Program-made: the position numbers and the translations under genes
Source: Bacteroidota bacterium
Lineage (GTDB): Bacteria; Bacteroidota; Bacteroidia; B-17B0; Aurantibacillaceae
Assembly: GCA_005787585.1 (NCBI GenBank)
Contig: SYAL01000047.1
Span: 100,222-164,221 of the forward strand
Direction of reading: 5' to 3'
DNA: 64,000 nucleotides
In this document: one piece after another, positions 17,534-26,885 of the stretch
How the letters are laid out: every line of letters starts with the position of its first letter
How positions within the stretch are numbered: the stretch's first letter is position 1
Notes under the pieces: model-generated
What the model was told of the DNA's origin: nothing
Database searches by the model: none
The model's input: only the letters and a program-made list of their open reading frames with translations

Positions 17534-18688
17534 ATGTCTTCTCGTATTTCATATGATTTTATTATTGCTGGCATGGGATGTGCCGGCCTTTCTATGGCAA
17601 TGCAATTAATATCCTCTAAAGTAAAATTTGATAAAGTTTTGCTTATAGATAAAGACCTTAAAAATAAAAATGATAGAACCTGGTGCTTTTGGACCAAAGA
17701 AAAAAATAATTGGTATAATAATATTATTTTTAATAAATGGGATTCTTTTATTTTTAAAAGCAACAACTTTGAAAAAAAAATAAAATTAAGCCCCTATTTT
17801 TATTGTATGATTAAGGGAATAGATTTTTATTCCTTTTGTATAGGTGTTATAAAAAAAGATCATAGATTTGATGTCATTACTGATTCTATTATTGATATAA
17901 AAAGCGAAAACAATCTTGGAATTTTAACCTGCTCCAATCAAACTTACCAATCTAAATTAATTTTTAATAGCGCGCTTCGAACTCAAAAAATTAAATCTAA
18001 TCACGTTAATTATCTTCAGCATTTTAAAGGCTGGCTTATCAAAACCTCCGAATATGATTTTGATACTAACAATCCTATATTTATGGATTTTTCTGTCGAT
18101 CAAAAAAACGATTGTCGCTTTGTTTATATAATTCCTCAAAATAAAAACCAAGCTTTAATAGAATACACAGGCTTTTCGCCTAATACAATTGATGATGATG
18201 AATATAATTATGAATTAAATAATTATATAAAAAATAATTTATCTATAAAAACCTATCAAATTATTGAAACCGAAAAGGGATCAATCCCTATGGCCGAAAG
18301 TAAATTTACTAATGAATTTGGTAAAAATATTGTTAATATAGGTACAGCTGGTGGAAACAGTAAGCCTAGCACCGGTTTTACTTTTTATTTCATTCAAAAA
18401 AATTGTCAAAAAATTATTTCTCAATTAGAAAAAAATAAAAACAAAATAATTGCTTCAAGCCGTTCTAAAAAATATCTTTTTTACGATTCGGTTTTATTAA
18501 ATGTAATGAATGACAAAAAAATATCTTCGAAAAAAATTTTTATCGATTTATTTAAAAAAAACTCCCCCGTTAATTTATTAGCATTTTTAAATGAAGAAAC
18601 TTCATTTGTTAAAGATCTTAAAATAATGAACTCGGTCGAAAAATTAGTTTTCATTAAATCAGCTTTTAAAATCATACTTAAGCACTGA
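17534..18688 (+). CDS. crtY: Lycopene beta-cyclase (CrtY family)
   Basis: The 384-residue protein has the CrtY-type FAD fold at its start (YDFIIAGMGCAGLSMAMQL), the NDRTWCFW motif after the first fold, the central KGWLIKT and ALIEYTGFS segments, GSIPMA, and NIGTAGGNSKPSTGFTF near the end. CrtY cyclises the psi ends of lycopene to beta rings. With CruF and CrtD working on one end, it probably closes only the other end, giving a gamma-carotene skeleton. It is last in crtD-cruF-crtZ-crtY and ends with TGA. Codon use is very A-rich with many poly-A runs. Confidence 0.9.
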   Translation: MSSRISYDFIIAGMGCAGLSMAMQLISSKVKFDKVLLIDKDLKNKNDRTWCFWTKEKNNWYNNIIFNKWDSFIFKSNNFEKKIKLSPYFYCMIKGIDFYSFCIGVIKKDHRFDVITDSIIDIKSENNLGILTCSNQTYQSKLIFNSALRTQKIKSNHVNYLQHFKGWLIKTSEYDFDTNNPIFMDFSVDQKNDCRFVYIIPQNKNQALIEYTGFSPNTIDDDEYNYELNNYIKNNLSIKTYQIIETEKGSIPMAESKFTNEFGKNIVNIGTAGGNSKPSTGFTFYFIQKNCQKIISQLEKNKNKIIASSRSKKYLFYDSVLLNVMNDKKISSKKIFIDLFKKNSPVNLLAFLNEETSFVKDLKIMNSVEKLVFIKSAFKIILKH

Positions 18689-18723
18689 TTAATTTATCCT
18701 GATTAGGTAGCAATAAAATAATT

Positions 18724-19215
18724 TTATTCTGCAACAGGTGGTCTTCGAGAATCTAAAATACAAGGGGTATTCCAAGGGCAAGTATAAATAATCTCATTCT
18801 TATCTATTACTTTTATTTCTTTTACGGTTATAATTATTTCTTTTATCTCTTTTTTCCATTCTGTTTTTAAACAAACGATATCAAAATCTCCAATTGAAAA
18901 ATCTGCTGGTATTTTTTTATAATATCGCCAGGCTTCGAACGCCTTGTATTTGCCTGGTTTTAAATTAATTTTAACCTCTCCATTTTCGTTAGTTTTAACT
19001 GAGTCCACTTTTCCTTTAGAAGAAATAATAATTATTGATTGATAACTATAAGGCTTTAATTTATTTAAATTAGCCATTATTTCTTCTGAGGGCCTAGCTC
19101 CGCCGCAATAATACTGTCTATAATTAACTTCAAAATTTACTGTTTTTTTTTGTGCATTGACAATTAATGCCCCAAAAAAAATAATTATTATACTACATTT
19201 TTTAAATATCCGCAT
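18724..19215 (-). CDS. Small secreted protein with a carboxypeptidase-regulatory-like domain
   Basis: The 163-residue protein has a signal peptide (CSIIIIFFGALIVNAQ) and a short mature domain. YYCGGARPSEEI follows closely, then IIISSKGKVDSVKTNENGEV and INLKPGKYKAFEAW, the pattern of a prealbumin-like fold in which a small beta sandwich carries a G-x-V/Y turn. The YCGGARP motif recurs in Bacteroidota secreted proteins of unknown function. The ATG at 19215 (MRIFKK) was chosen; the TTG at 19221 is part of a TAAATTTG promoter box at 19219-19226. It is convergent with crtY and not part of the crt operon. Confidence 0.6.
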   Translation of the reverse strand: MRIFKKCSIIIIFFGALIVNAQKKTVNFEVNYRQYYCGGARPSEEIMANLNKLKPYSYQSIIIISSKGKVDSVKTNENGEVKINLKPGKYKAFEAWRYYKKIPADFSIGDFDIVCLKTEWKKEIKEIIITVKEIKVIDKNEIIYTCPWNTPCILDSRRPPVAE

Positions 19216-19291
19216 AATCAAATTTAATCGATTTTTACTCTTCTTTTATATTAATCTTTTATTGCGCTTAATAAAAAAATTATAAAAAATA

Positions 19292-19322
19292 TTGCTATGA
19301 AATAAACTTTTAAGTATCTTAG
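19292..19322 (+). promoter_or_regulatory. Candidate promoter of the 1014-residue T9SS protein
   Basis: TTG at 19292-19294, a 20-base spacer and TATCTTAG at 19315-19322, one mismatch to TAnnTTTG. The predicted leader to the ATG at 19349 is about 20 bases. Confidence 0.35.
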
Positions 19323-19348
19323 AGTGTTATAAATAAATATATCCAAAA

Positions 19349-22300
19349 ATGAAAAAAATAATAATCGTTTTATTATCAATCTTAAATTCAACAAACTTTA
19401 TTGCTCAAAAGTGGGTTGAAATGGCTTCAAAGCCGAACGCTAATTTTTATGAAATACAGAAAGAATTTTATAGCTCGTTTAAAGAAAAAGACATAACCAT
19501 AAAAAGTACAGGATATAAGGCCTTTAAACGTTGGGAGTATTTTGTGGGCCCAAGAGTTTATCCCAGTGGAGACTTATCTGTATTATCTCAATTATCAAAA
19601 AATTATACTGATTTCTTAACACAAAATAATATAAATATAAGCGATAACTTATTACAAGTGGCAGCTCCAACATCTGCCACATGGGTTCCGGTCGGCCCAA
19701 TGGGTGCTCCCACTGGTTTAGTTGGTGGATTTGCCAGAAAAGCTGGTCGTGATAACTTTTTAACTTTTATGCCAAGCAATACCCTCACTATTTTTGCTGG
19801 AGCTGCTTATGGGGGTTTATGGCAAACAACTAATGGCGGCACTTCATGGTCAACTAATACTGATAATTTACCAGTAACTGCTGTTTCTGATCTAGCAATC
19901 GATCCAACAAATACCTTAGTTATGTATTTAGCAACAGGTGGTGCAGATGATCTTAATTCAGGTAACCCTTCTCCTTCTGACGGCTTATTAAAAACTACCG
20001 ATGGCGGCCTTTCTTGGTTTGCCTGTGGTTTAACATTTTCTGTTTCTCAAAATAGAGTGATTAGTAAGGTGCTTATCGACCCAAGCAACCCTCAAGTAAT
20101 TTTAGTTGCAACAAGTGTGGGTATTTATAAAAGTACCAATGGAGGCCTATCTTTTATTGCAATTAATTCTAATCTTACGTGGGATTTAAAATATCATCCT
20201 ACAAATCCAAATATTGTTTATGCTACTGGTACAGTTTTTTCTCGATCTACAAATGGTGGCTCAAGCTTTACAACAATTTCATCTGGAATACCAATTTCTG
20301 GCTCCAACCGCATGCAAATTGCCGTTACACCTATATCACCCAACAACGTTTATGTGGTAGCAAGTAAAAGCGCCGATAGCCAATTTTTAGGTCTTTACCG
20401 TTCATTCGATAGTGGTGTCACCTTCAGTACCGCGTCTACTTCGCCAAATATTATTGGTAACTCTTGCTCTGGTACTTCTACTGGTCAAGGGCAGGGCTGG
20501 TATGATTTATCTATTGCTGCCTCGCCCACTAATTCAAACGAAATTGTTGTTGGTGGGGTAAATGTTTGGCGATCTACAAATAATGGCTCTTCTTGGTCAA
20601 ATATTGGTTGTTGGATAGGTAATTCTTCAACCTACGTTCATGCTGATATTCATGAATTGGAATATGCCCCTAATGGTCGCCTTTATTCTAGTAACGATGG
20701 AGGAATCTTTTATTATACCGGTAATTCTTGGGTAGACATTACTGCTCAAAGAAACATAGCTCAAATTTATAAAATTGGACTCTCTGCTCTTACCCCTAAT
20801 TTATGGATTACTGGACATCAAGATAATGGTTCTAATATTAAAAACGGCTTAAATTACATCGCTAGTTTAGCCGGCGATGGTATGGATTGTTTTATTAATA
20901 GAACAAATAACAATATTATGTTTGCCGAACAATATAATGGTAGTTTTAATAGATCTACTAATGGTGGAGTCAGTTGGACTAGTATAACAAACGGAATTAC
21001 GGGCACTGGAGCTTGGGTAACTCCGTGGAAACAAGATCCAATTACAAATACTATCTATGGTGGGCGTAATCAAATGTTTAAATCTATAAATAATGGCTCA
21101 AATTGGACCCAAATGGGAACTACTGGGGGAACGGGCTCTATCATTGAATTTGCAATTGCCCCTTCAAATAATCAAGTTATTTATGTTTTATATTCTGGCT
21201 CCATCCGCAAAACTATTGATGGTGGATTAACCTGGACCAATGCTTCAGGAACATTTCCTGGTAACCCAACATTTATAACAATTCATCCTAATAATCCTAA
21301 TATAGCTTGGGTAACAAAAGGCGACTATTCTGCTGGACAAAAGGTTTATCAAACTACAAACGGCGGTACTTCTTGGACTAATATTAGTTCAAATCTTCCT
21401 AATTTGCCTGCCAACTGTTCTGTTTACGAGCCAAGTTCAAATAATCGAATTTATATTGGTATGGATGTGGGCGTTTATTATAAAGATAATTCATCCTCTA
21501 CCTGGACTTTATATAATGCCGGCTTGCCTAATACTCCAATAATGGATATGGAAATGACGCCCGCGTCGCCCGGTATAATTTTTGCCGCTACTTATGGTCG
21601 AGGTGTTTATTCTGCAGATGTTATTCAAACAGCGGCTGCCCCAGTTTCTGATTTTTCTTTTGATGGTAGCATGTGTGTTGGTACAAGCAAATCTTTAACT
21701 GATAATTCTTCAAATACCCCTAGTTCTTGGAGTTGGTCTATTGCTCCAAATACTGGCGTAACATTTAATTCTTTATCGATACAAACTCCTACCCTCACTT
21801 TTTCAAATGCTGGAACTTATACCATTTCTTTAATTTCAGGTAACAGCTTTGGTCAAAGCGCAATAATCACAAAAACAATTTTAGTTTCCAATACGCCAAC
21901 TATTGTTTTATCTAGCAATAGTATTTCTGTTTGCGATCAAGATCCTGTAACAATAATTGCCTCGGGGGCTAATACTTATACCTGGAGTAATTTTGGAGGC
22001 AATAATGCTTCGGCTACCTATACTTTTGGTATAAATTTTACATACACTGTTTCTAGTTCTAACAATGGCTGTATTTCATCTCAAACAGTAGAAGTTACTG
22101 TTATTAATTGCTTGGGTATATTAGATTTGATAGCAAATAATACAAGTTTTAATGTATACCCTAATCCAGCAATTAATGAAATAACTTTAAAAATAAACGT
22201 GCCAAAAGAACTGAATGTAGCCGTTGAGTTATTCAATGTTGCAGGTAAATTAATTTTAAAAGAAAATGCGAATTTTACAAAAGATAAAAATGATTTTAAA

Positions 22301-22393
22301 CTTAATATTTCTTCTATAAGCGCTGGAGCTTACTATTTAAAATTAAGTTCTAAAAAGGGAAGCACTCAAACATTAAAAGTTTTTAAAGAGTAA
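19349..22393 (+). CDS. T9SS-exported protein with BNR/Vps10-like beta-propeller repeats
   Basis: The 1014-residue protein has a signal peptide (to about residue 19), a long array of sialidase/Vps10-type repeats (about 100-770) marked by repeated SxTNGGxSW/F units such as TTNGGTSWS, KSTNGGLSF, RSTNGGSSF and QTTNGGTSWT, then a PKD-like domain (about 775-860, PSSWSWSIAP), an Ig-like segment, and a C-terminal T9SS sorting domain (from about 935, FNVYPNPAINEITLKI to TQTLKVFKE). These repeats form beta-propellers that bind or cut glycans or proteins, but no catalytic residues of sialidases were seen. It is probably a surface-attached or released protein. It stands alone after its own candidate promoter. 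Confidence 0.85.
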   Translation: MKKIIIVLLSILNSTNFIAQKWVEMASKPNANFYEIQKEFYSSFKEKDITIKSTGYKAFKRWEYFVGPRVYPSGDLSVLSQLSKNYTDFLTQNNINISDNLLQVAAPTSATWVPVGPMGAPTGLVGGFARKAGRDNFLTFMPSNTLTIFAGAAYGGLWQTTNGGTSWSTNTDNLPVTAVSDLAIDPTNTLVMYLATGGADDLNSGNPSPSDGLLKTTDGGLSWFACGLTFSVSQNRVISKVLIDPSNPQVILVATSVGIYKSTNGGLSFIAINSNLTWDLKYHPTNPNIVYATGTVFSRSTNGGSSFTTISSGIPISGSNRMQIAVTPISPNNVYVVASKSADSQFLGLYRSFDSGVTFSTASTSPNIIGNSCSGTSTGQGQGWYDLSIAASPTNSNEIVVGGVNVWRSTNNGSSWSNIGCWIGNSSTYVHADIHELEYAPNGRLYSSNDGGIFYYTGNSWVDITAQRNIAQIYKIGLSALTPNLWITGHQDNGSNIKNGLNYIASLAGDGMDCFINRTNNNIMFAEQYNGSFNRSTNGGVSWTSITNGITGTGAWVTPWKQDPITNTIYGGRNQMFKSINNGSNWTQMGTTGGTGSIIEFAIAPSNNQVIYVLYSGSIRKTIDGGLTWTNASGTFPGNPTFITIHPNNPNIAWVTKGDYSAGQKVYQTTNGGTSWTNISSNLPNLPANCSVYEPSSNNRIYIGMDVGVYYKDNSSSTWTLYNAGLPNTPIMDMEMTPASPGIIFAATYGRGVYSADVIQTAAAPVSDFSFDGSMCVGTSKSLTDNSSNTPSSWSWSIAPNTGVTFNSLSIQTPTLTFSNAGTYTISLISGNSFGQSAIITKTILVSNTPTIVLSSNSISVCDQDPVTIIASGANTYTWSNFGGNNASATYTFGINFTYTVSSSNNGCISSQTVEVTVINCLGILDLIANNTSFNVYPNPAINEITLKINVPKELNVAVELFNVAGKLILKENANFTKDKNDFKLNISSISAGAYYLKLSSKKGSTQTLKVFKE

Positions 22394-22509
22394 GCAATTG
22401 GTGCAACGGTATTTTGTGGAGTTTAAATTCTTATAAACAATTTTCAAGATTAAGTCGTAGCTTATTTTTTATACTGGCAACTCTTGATGTAAACTCATTT
22501 TTAATTATC

Positions 22510-22554
22510 TCAAAAAAAATCGAAAAAAATAGCCCCGAAAAAAATAATCAAATT
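22510..22554 (-). repeat. Degenerate copy of the FISUMP 3'-flank repeat
   Basis: The plus strand reads caaaaaaaatcg followed by a short A-run, then ccccg, a second A-run and tcaaatt. This is the same order of A-runs, CG, CCCG and TCAAA as the repeats at 63187, 52191 and 51946. Like them it lies directly after the stop of a minus-strand FISUMP/DUF1566-type gene. Similarity is weaker and this copy may be chance in AT-rich DNA. Confidence 0.35.
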
Positions 22555-22556
22555 AC

Positions 22557-22940
22557 TTAATTATTATAAAAACGAACAGCTCGAACGATACATTTGAATT
22601 GCTCATAAAAGAAATGCTGGTTTCCATTTTTAAACCTCTGTTTCCATGCAAATTCTCCAAAATTCTCAGAAGAACTCCAATAATGCTTTTTTGAAAAGCC
22701 GCCAATTTTCTCTTTGTTTTCAAATAAAAAATCAAGCTCCTCTTTAGTTGGTAACCTCCAACCTTCTCCTAATTTCGAACAAACCTCTTTAGCATCGTAC
22801 CAATTCATTTTATTAGGAAAATCATATTGTGCTATTTCTAAATTACCTATTTGGATAGGCTTACCTATAATCTCTGACGGAGATTGGGATTTGCATAAAC
22901 AAATAAAAAATAATAAAAAAAAACACAATAAATTTTTCAT
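22557..22940 (-). CDS. Secreted DUF1566/FISUMP-like protein
   Basis: The 127-residue protein has a signal peptide (NLLCFFLLFFICLCKS) and a single DUF1566-type domain. Landmarks are MNWYDAKEVCSKLGEGWRLP, TKEELDFLFENK, HYWSSSENF and the closing FKCIVRAVRFYNN. The fold resembles C-type-lectin-like domains and usually works in binding rather than catalysis. The ATG at 22940 gives the signal peptide; the ATG at 22958 adds six residues. It is the first of four FISUMP/DUF1566-type loci in the window and the only short one. Confidence 0.7.
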   Translation of the reverse strand: MKNLLCFFLLFFICLCKSQSPSEIIGKPIQIGNLEIAQYDFPNKMNWYDAKEVCSKLGEGWRLPTKEELDFLFENKEKIGGFSKKHYWSSSENFGEFAWKQRFKNGNQHFFYEQFKCIVRAVRFYNN

Positions 22941-23032
22941 AAAATCTTGTTTAAACATATAAATTTTTTATTCATTAAACAAACAAATTTTTAAAGAGCT
23001 CATATATTTTAAAAACAATCTTCATTTTTATT

Positions 23033-24529
23033 TTAAAGCTCTTTTCGCATTCTACCTACTGGTATTTCCAATTGCTCGCGGTATTTAGCAACAGTTCTTC
23101 GAGCAATATTATACCCTTTTAAGTTGAGCTTCGAGCAAAGCTCGTCATCTGTTAATGGTTTTTGTTTGTTTTCTAATTCAATAAGTCCTTTTAAAATATT
23201 TTTTATTTCTCTGCTACTTACATCCTCTCCGCTTTCAGTGCTCATGCTTTCGCTAAAAAAAGACTTTAATAAAAAAGTGCCGTACGGGGTTTGTACATAT
23301 TTACTATTTGCCATTCTCGAAATTGTAGATAAGTCTAATTTTACACGATTAGCAATGTCTTTTAATATCATTGGCTTTATTTTATTATCATCTCCAGTTG
23401 AAAAATACTCTAACTGATGTTCTAAAATTGCTTTCATACATAAAGAGAGTGTTGCATATCTTTGATGAATTGCTTGAATAAACCAGCTGGCTGTTTCAAT
23501 TTTACTTTTTATAAACCCTGATGCTTCTTTTGCATTTTTTTGTTTAGTTGATGAATACTCTTTTAGCATTTGAGTATAATCTTTACTAATCTTTAAATCC
23601 GGTTTATTTCTACCGTTAATACTTAACTCTGGTATACCATCACTAACTGTAATAATAAAATCAGGTATAATTGTACTAAAATTACTTTCTTTTATTTCTG
23701 AATTGCCGGGTTTGGGGTTTAAGTGTTTAATCTCCTCAATAATTTCTTTTAGCTCGTCGTGGTTTATTTCTAATTTACGAATTATTTTATCGTAATGTTT
23801 TTTAGAAAACTCTTCCATATAATTTTTAATAATCTCCAAAGCAAAAAAAACTTCTTTTGTTTTATCTTTTTTTCTTTCTAACTGAAGGGTTAAACATTCT
23901 TGTAATGATCTTGCTCCAATGCCAGCAGGGTCAAAACTTTGGATTACTTTTAATACTTTATTTACTTCAGTTATATCGGTAGTAATATTATAATTAAAAG
24001 CTAAATCGTCAACAATTAAATCAATCTCTCTTCTTAAATAGCCATCTTCTTCTAAACATCCTATTAAATAAACACCAATTGTATATTCGCAATCAGTAAT
24101 TTCTTTTAATCCTAATTGCTGTTCTAATAACTCCTGAAATCCCAATCCACCAACAACTACTAATTCTTTTGAATCATCATCTTGACCTGTATTAGAAATT
24201 TCATATTTATACGAATCTAATTCTTCGGCGTCCATATAATCTTCAACCTCAACATCGCTAACAGAAGTTTTTAAATCATCTTCTTTTATTTCGTCAGTAT
24301 CGTCAAATTCTTCCTCTGCATCGTTATCATCATTATTTTCGTTACTAAATAATTCCTCATCATTTATTTCGCCATCAGTTTCTTCTTCTAAAGCAGGGTT
24401 TGCCTCTAATTCTTCTTTAATTCTTTCTTCTAATGCAAGGGTTGGCAATTGCAACAACTTCATTAAAAGTATTTGTTGCGGCAATAACTTTTGAGACAAC
24501 TTTAATTGCTGAAATTGCTTTAAGGCCAT
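23033..24529 (-). CDS. rpoN: RNA polymerase sigma-54 factor
   Basis: The 498-residue protein has the Gln/Leu-rich activator-contact region I (LKLSQKLLPQQILLMKLLQL), a very acidic region II (about 48-110), the core-binding domain and the C-terminal DNA-binding part with the RpoN box ARRTVAKYRE. Sigma-54 needs AAA+ activator proteins; none is in the window. Two bases separate it from tyrS upstream, so both are one operon. The length matches Bacteroidota RpoN. Confidence 0.95.
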   Translation of the reverse strand: MALKQFQQLKLSQKLLPQQILLMKLLQLPTLALEERIKEELEANPALEEETDGEINDEELFSNENNDDNDAEEEFDDTDEIKEDDLKTSVSDVEVEDYMDAEELDSYKYEISNTGQDDDSKELVVVGGLGFQELLEQQLGLKEITDCEYTIGVYLIGCLEEDGYLRREIDLIVDDLAFNYNITTDITEVNKVLKVIQSFDPAGIGARSLQECLTLQLERKKDKTKEVFFALEIIKNYMEEFSKKHYDKIIRKLEINHDELKEIIEEIKHLNPKPGNSEIKESNFSTIIPDFIITVSDGIPELSINGRNKPDLKISKDYTQMLKEYSSTKQKNAKEASGFIKSKIETASWFIQAIHQRYATLSLCMKAILEHQLEYFSTGDDNKIKPMILKDIANRVKLDLSTISRMANSKYVQTPYGTFLLKSFFSESMSTESGEDVSSREIKNILKGLIELENKQKPLTDDELCSKLNLKGYNIARRTVAKYREQLEIPVGRMRKEL

Positions 24530-24531
24530 AA

Positions 24532-25812
24532 TTAACTAATAATGCACAAATAATAATTTCTTTTTCCTTTTTGAATTAGAATATAATTGTTATTTATTAA
24601 ATCTATTGAGCTTATTTTATATTCGTGACTTTCAATTTTTACTTTATTAATGCCAATACCGCCACCCTGTATTAATTTTCTTGCTTCGCTTTTACTTGGC
24701 ATAATGCTAGTTTTTTCGACCAAAAAATCTAAGACGTTTATCTCTTTTTCTAAATCAATTCTATTTAAATTAAATTGCGGTACACCATCAAATACATCTA
24801 AAAAGGTGTCCTCATTTAAATTAAATAAATCGCTAATAGTCCCATTAAATAAAATTGAGCTTGTTTCAATAGCCAAAAAATAGTTGGCCTCTCCATGAAC
24901 AATGGTTGTGATTTCTTTTGTTAACGCCTTTTGCAAAATTCGTTTTCCAGGGTCTTTATCATGATCAATAATCAATTCTTCAATTGTATTTTTTGATAAA
25001 AATGTAAATATTTTTATAAAGTTTTTTGCATCAACATCGCTTGTATTAATCCAAAATTGATAAAATTTATATGGTGATGTTTTTGTTTTATCTAACCAAA
25101 TGGTTCCGCTTTCAGTTTTTCCGAATTTAGATCCGTCGGCTTTTTTTATTAATTGGGTTGTTAAACCAAAAGCTTCTGAATTAGCTTTTCTTCTAATTAT
25201 TTCTGTTCCGCTTGTTATGTTGCCCCACTGATCGGACCCACCCATTTGAAGTTTACAATTTTTATTTTTAAATAAATAATAAAAATCGTAGCCTTGCAAT
25301 AATTGATAACTAAATTCAGTAAAACTCATACCATTTTCTAATCTATTTTTTACAGAATCTTTAGCCATCATATAGCTTATGGTTAAATGCTTGCCTACAT
25401 CTCGAATAAAATTAAGAAAAGAATATTCTTTCATCCAATCGTAATTATTTACTAATTCGGCTCCAAATTGGGCCGATTTAAAATCTAAAAAAAACTCTAA
25501 CTGTTTTTTTATTCCCGTAACATTTTTAAAAAGAACTTCTTCTGCTAATAAATTTCTTTCTGCCGACTTTCCGCTAGGGTCGCCAACCATTCCTGTTGCT
25601 CCACCAATCAAAGCAATTGGTTTATGACCTGCTTTTTGAAAATGCATTAAAGTGAAAATTTGCGATAAATGCCCTATATGCAAGGAATCTGCAGTTGGAT
25701 CAAAGCCAATATACCCTGTTACCAATTCTTTTTCTAATAAATGCTCAAGCCCTGGCATAACATCTTGTAATAATCCTCGCCAACTTAATTCTTGTATAAA
25801 ATTAATTTTCAT
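24532..25812 (-). CDS. tyrS: Tyrosyl-tRNA synthetase
   Basis: This class I synthetase charges tRNA-Tyr. The protein of 426 residues has the HIGH motif in full (SLHIGHLSQ), the tyrosine-binding region [20 protein letters not shown], the KMSKS counterpart [13 protein letters not shown], and a C-terminal S4 RNA-binding domain ([20 protein letters not shown]). The ATG at 25812 was chosen; a perfect TAATTTTG box at 25826-25819 ends six bases before it. It leads the tyrS-rpoN pair. Confidence 0.95.
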   Translation of the reverse strand: MKINFIQELSWRGLLQDVMPGLEHLLEKELVTGYIGFDPTADSLHIGHLSQIFTLMHFQKAGHKPIALIGGATGMVGDPSGKSAERNLLAEEVLFKNVTGIKKQLEFFLDFKSAQFGAELVNNYDWMKEYSFLNFIRDVGKHLTISYMMAKDSVKNRLENGMSFTEFSYQLLQGYDFYYLFKNKNCKLQMGGSDQWGNITSGTEIIRRKANSEAFGLTTQLIKKADGSKFGKTESGTIWLDKTKTSPYKFYQFWINTSDVDAKNFIKIFTFLSKNTIEELIIDHDKDPGKRILQKALTKEITTIVHGEANYFLAIETSSILFNGTISDLFNLNEDTFLDVFDGVPQFNLNRIDLEKEINVLDFLVEKTSIMPSKSEARKLIQGGGIGINKVKIESHEYKISSIDLINNNYILIQKGKRNYYLCIIS

Positions 25813-25818
25813 TTTAAG

Positions 25819-25826
25819 CAAAATTA
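25819..25826 (-). promoter_or_regulatory. tyrS -7 promoter box, leaderless spacing
   Basis: TAATTTTG on the minus strand matches TAnnTTTG exactly and ends six bases before the tyrS ATG. No clear TTG was found at the -33 position. Confidence 0.35.
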
Positions 25827-25930
25827 CAAATATTATAATAAGACACTATTAAATTTTAGAAAGTTTGATTGCTATTTTTACTATGTTCATATAAATATTA
25901 TTTATATAACTAATTGAAAATTTAAATAAT

Positions 25931-25938
25931 TAACTTTG
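25931..25938 (+). promoter_or_regulatory. -7 promoter box of the DUF4286 gene, leaderless spacing
   Basis: TAACTTTG matches TAnnTTTG exactly and ends five bases before the ATG at 25944. The nearest TTG upstream (25914-25916) is only 14 bases away, short for a -33 element. Confidence 0.35.
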
Positions 25939-25943
25939 AGCTA

Positions 25944-26246
25944 ATGTTTATTTACAATATCACAATTAATATTTCAGAAGATGCTCATCAACTTTGGCTG
26001 AAATGGATGAAAGAAATACACATTAAAGATGTTATGAAAACGGGTTGTTTTTTTAAATATAAAATTTTAAAACTTTTGTATGTCGAAGATGAAGGGCACA
26101 CCTATTCTATTCAATATACTTTTTTAAAAATGGAAGATATTGAAAAATACCAAAAAAAGTTTGCGACTTCATTACAAGCCGAACACAAAAAATTGTTTGG
26201 CGAAAAATACACTGCTTTCAGAACCGTTTTAGAAATAATTGCATAA
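25944..26246 (+). CDS. DUF4286-family protein
   Basis: The 100-residue protein starts FIYNITINISEDAHQLWLKW and continues with GHTYSIQYTF and FATSLQAEHKKLFGEKYTAF, the pattern of DUF4286, a small Bacteroidota family with a dimeric alpha/beta ferredoxin-like fold. Function is unknown. It lies between the divergent tyrS and a convergent gene, with its own promoter box. Confidence 0.8.
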   Translation: MFIYNITINISEDAHQLWLKWMKEIHIKDVMKTGCFFKYKILKLLYVEDEGHTYSIQYTFLKMEDIEKYQKKFATSLQAEHKKLFGEKYTAFRTVLEIIA

Positions 26247-26270
26247 AAAAACCTGAAAATTTTCAGGTTT
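26245..26270 (-). terminator. Intrinsic terminator for the 26296-26733 gene
   Basis: A perfect 22-base palindrome (AAACCTGAAAA/TTTTCAGGTTT) at 26249-26270. On the minus strand it is followed by a run of seven T, so it is best read as the terminator of the minus-strand gene 25 bases upstream; it may also stop the convergent DUF4286 transcript. Confidence 0.7.
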
Positions 26271-26295
26271 AAAACTTGTAATAAAAATAATTTAA

Positions 26296-26733
26296 TTAAT
26301 TCAATTTAAACGGAGGTATTTTTCCATCTTTCATCATCTGAATACTCTTGCGCTTGTGCTCTTCGAAATTTCCAAAAGCTAAAGCGTCTAACATTTCTTG
26401 ACGGCTCATTAATGGATTGCCAAACTGTTTTCTAATTTCTTCGGTACAACGATCAACATACTTTTCAAACTTTATTGGTGCCCACACATATTCTTTTTTA
26501 ACAGCATCTTTTTTAACTAAAAATTCTTTTGGTAGGTCCCCTTCTATTTTCGCTTTAATATCAAGGCCTTCGTATGTTTTAGGAAGTTGTCTATTATCAA
26601 AAATAAATGGCTTGCTAATCATAATTACATGTTTTTTACGCTTTGGATCTATCATCGAAAGGCCTTCAATTCTTAAGCCTTTTTTCTTTAAGGTGCCGTA
26701 CTTAGTTTCAAAGTGTTTTAATATTTCAAACAT
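26296..26733 (-). CDS. Conserved-looking protein of unknown function
   Basis: The 145-residue soluble protein has no signal peptide or membrane segment. It begins MFEILKHFETKYGTLKKKG and contains KKHVIMISKPFIFDNRQLP, EYVWAPIKFEKYVDRCTEEI and a helical end (MSRQEMLDALAFGNFEEHKR). Basic residues are common. No family was recognised. The strong terminator behind it and ordinary codon use argue for a real gene. Confidence 0.65.
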   Translation of the reverse strand: MFEILKHFETKYGTLKKKGLRIEGLSMIDPKRKKHVIMISKPFIFDNRQLPKTYEGLDIKAKIEGDLPKEFLVKKDAVKKEYVWAPIKFEKYVDRCTEEIRKQFGNPLMSRQEMLDALAFGNFEEHKRKSIQMMKDGKIPPFKLN

Positions 26734-26885
26734 GTATTTTTTATTAGGGAGAACTAAGTTAGTTAATAATTTTTAATAGATATAATTATTTAAAGAAAAT
26801 CATTACTAATAACCAATTAAAAATAATTTAATTATTTATATGACATATTTTAAACTGTAAATTTTTGGCGCGAACCCCTCTTGGA

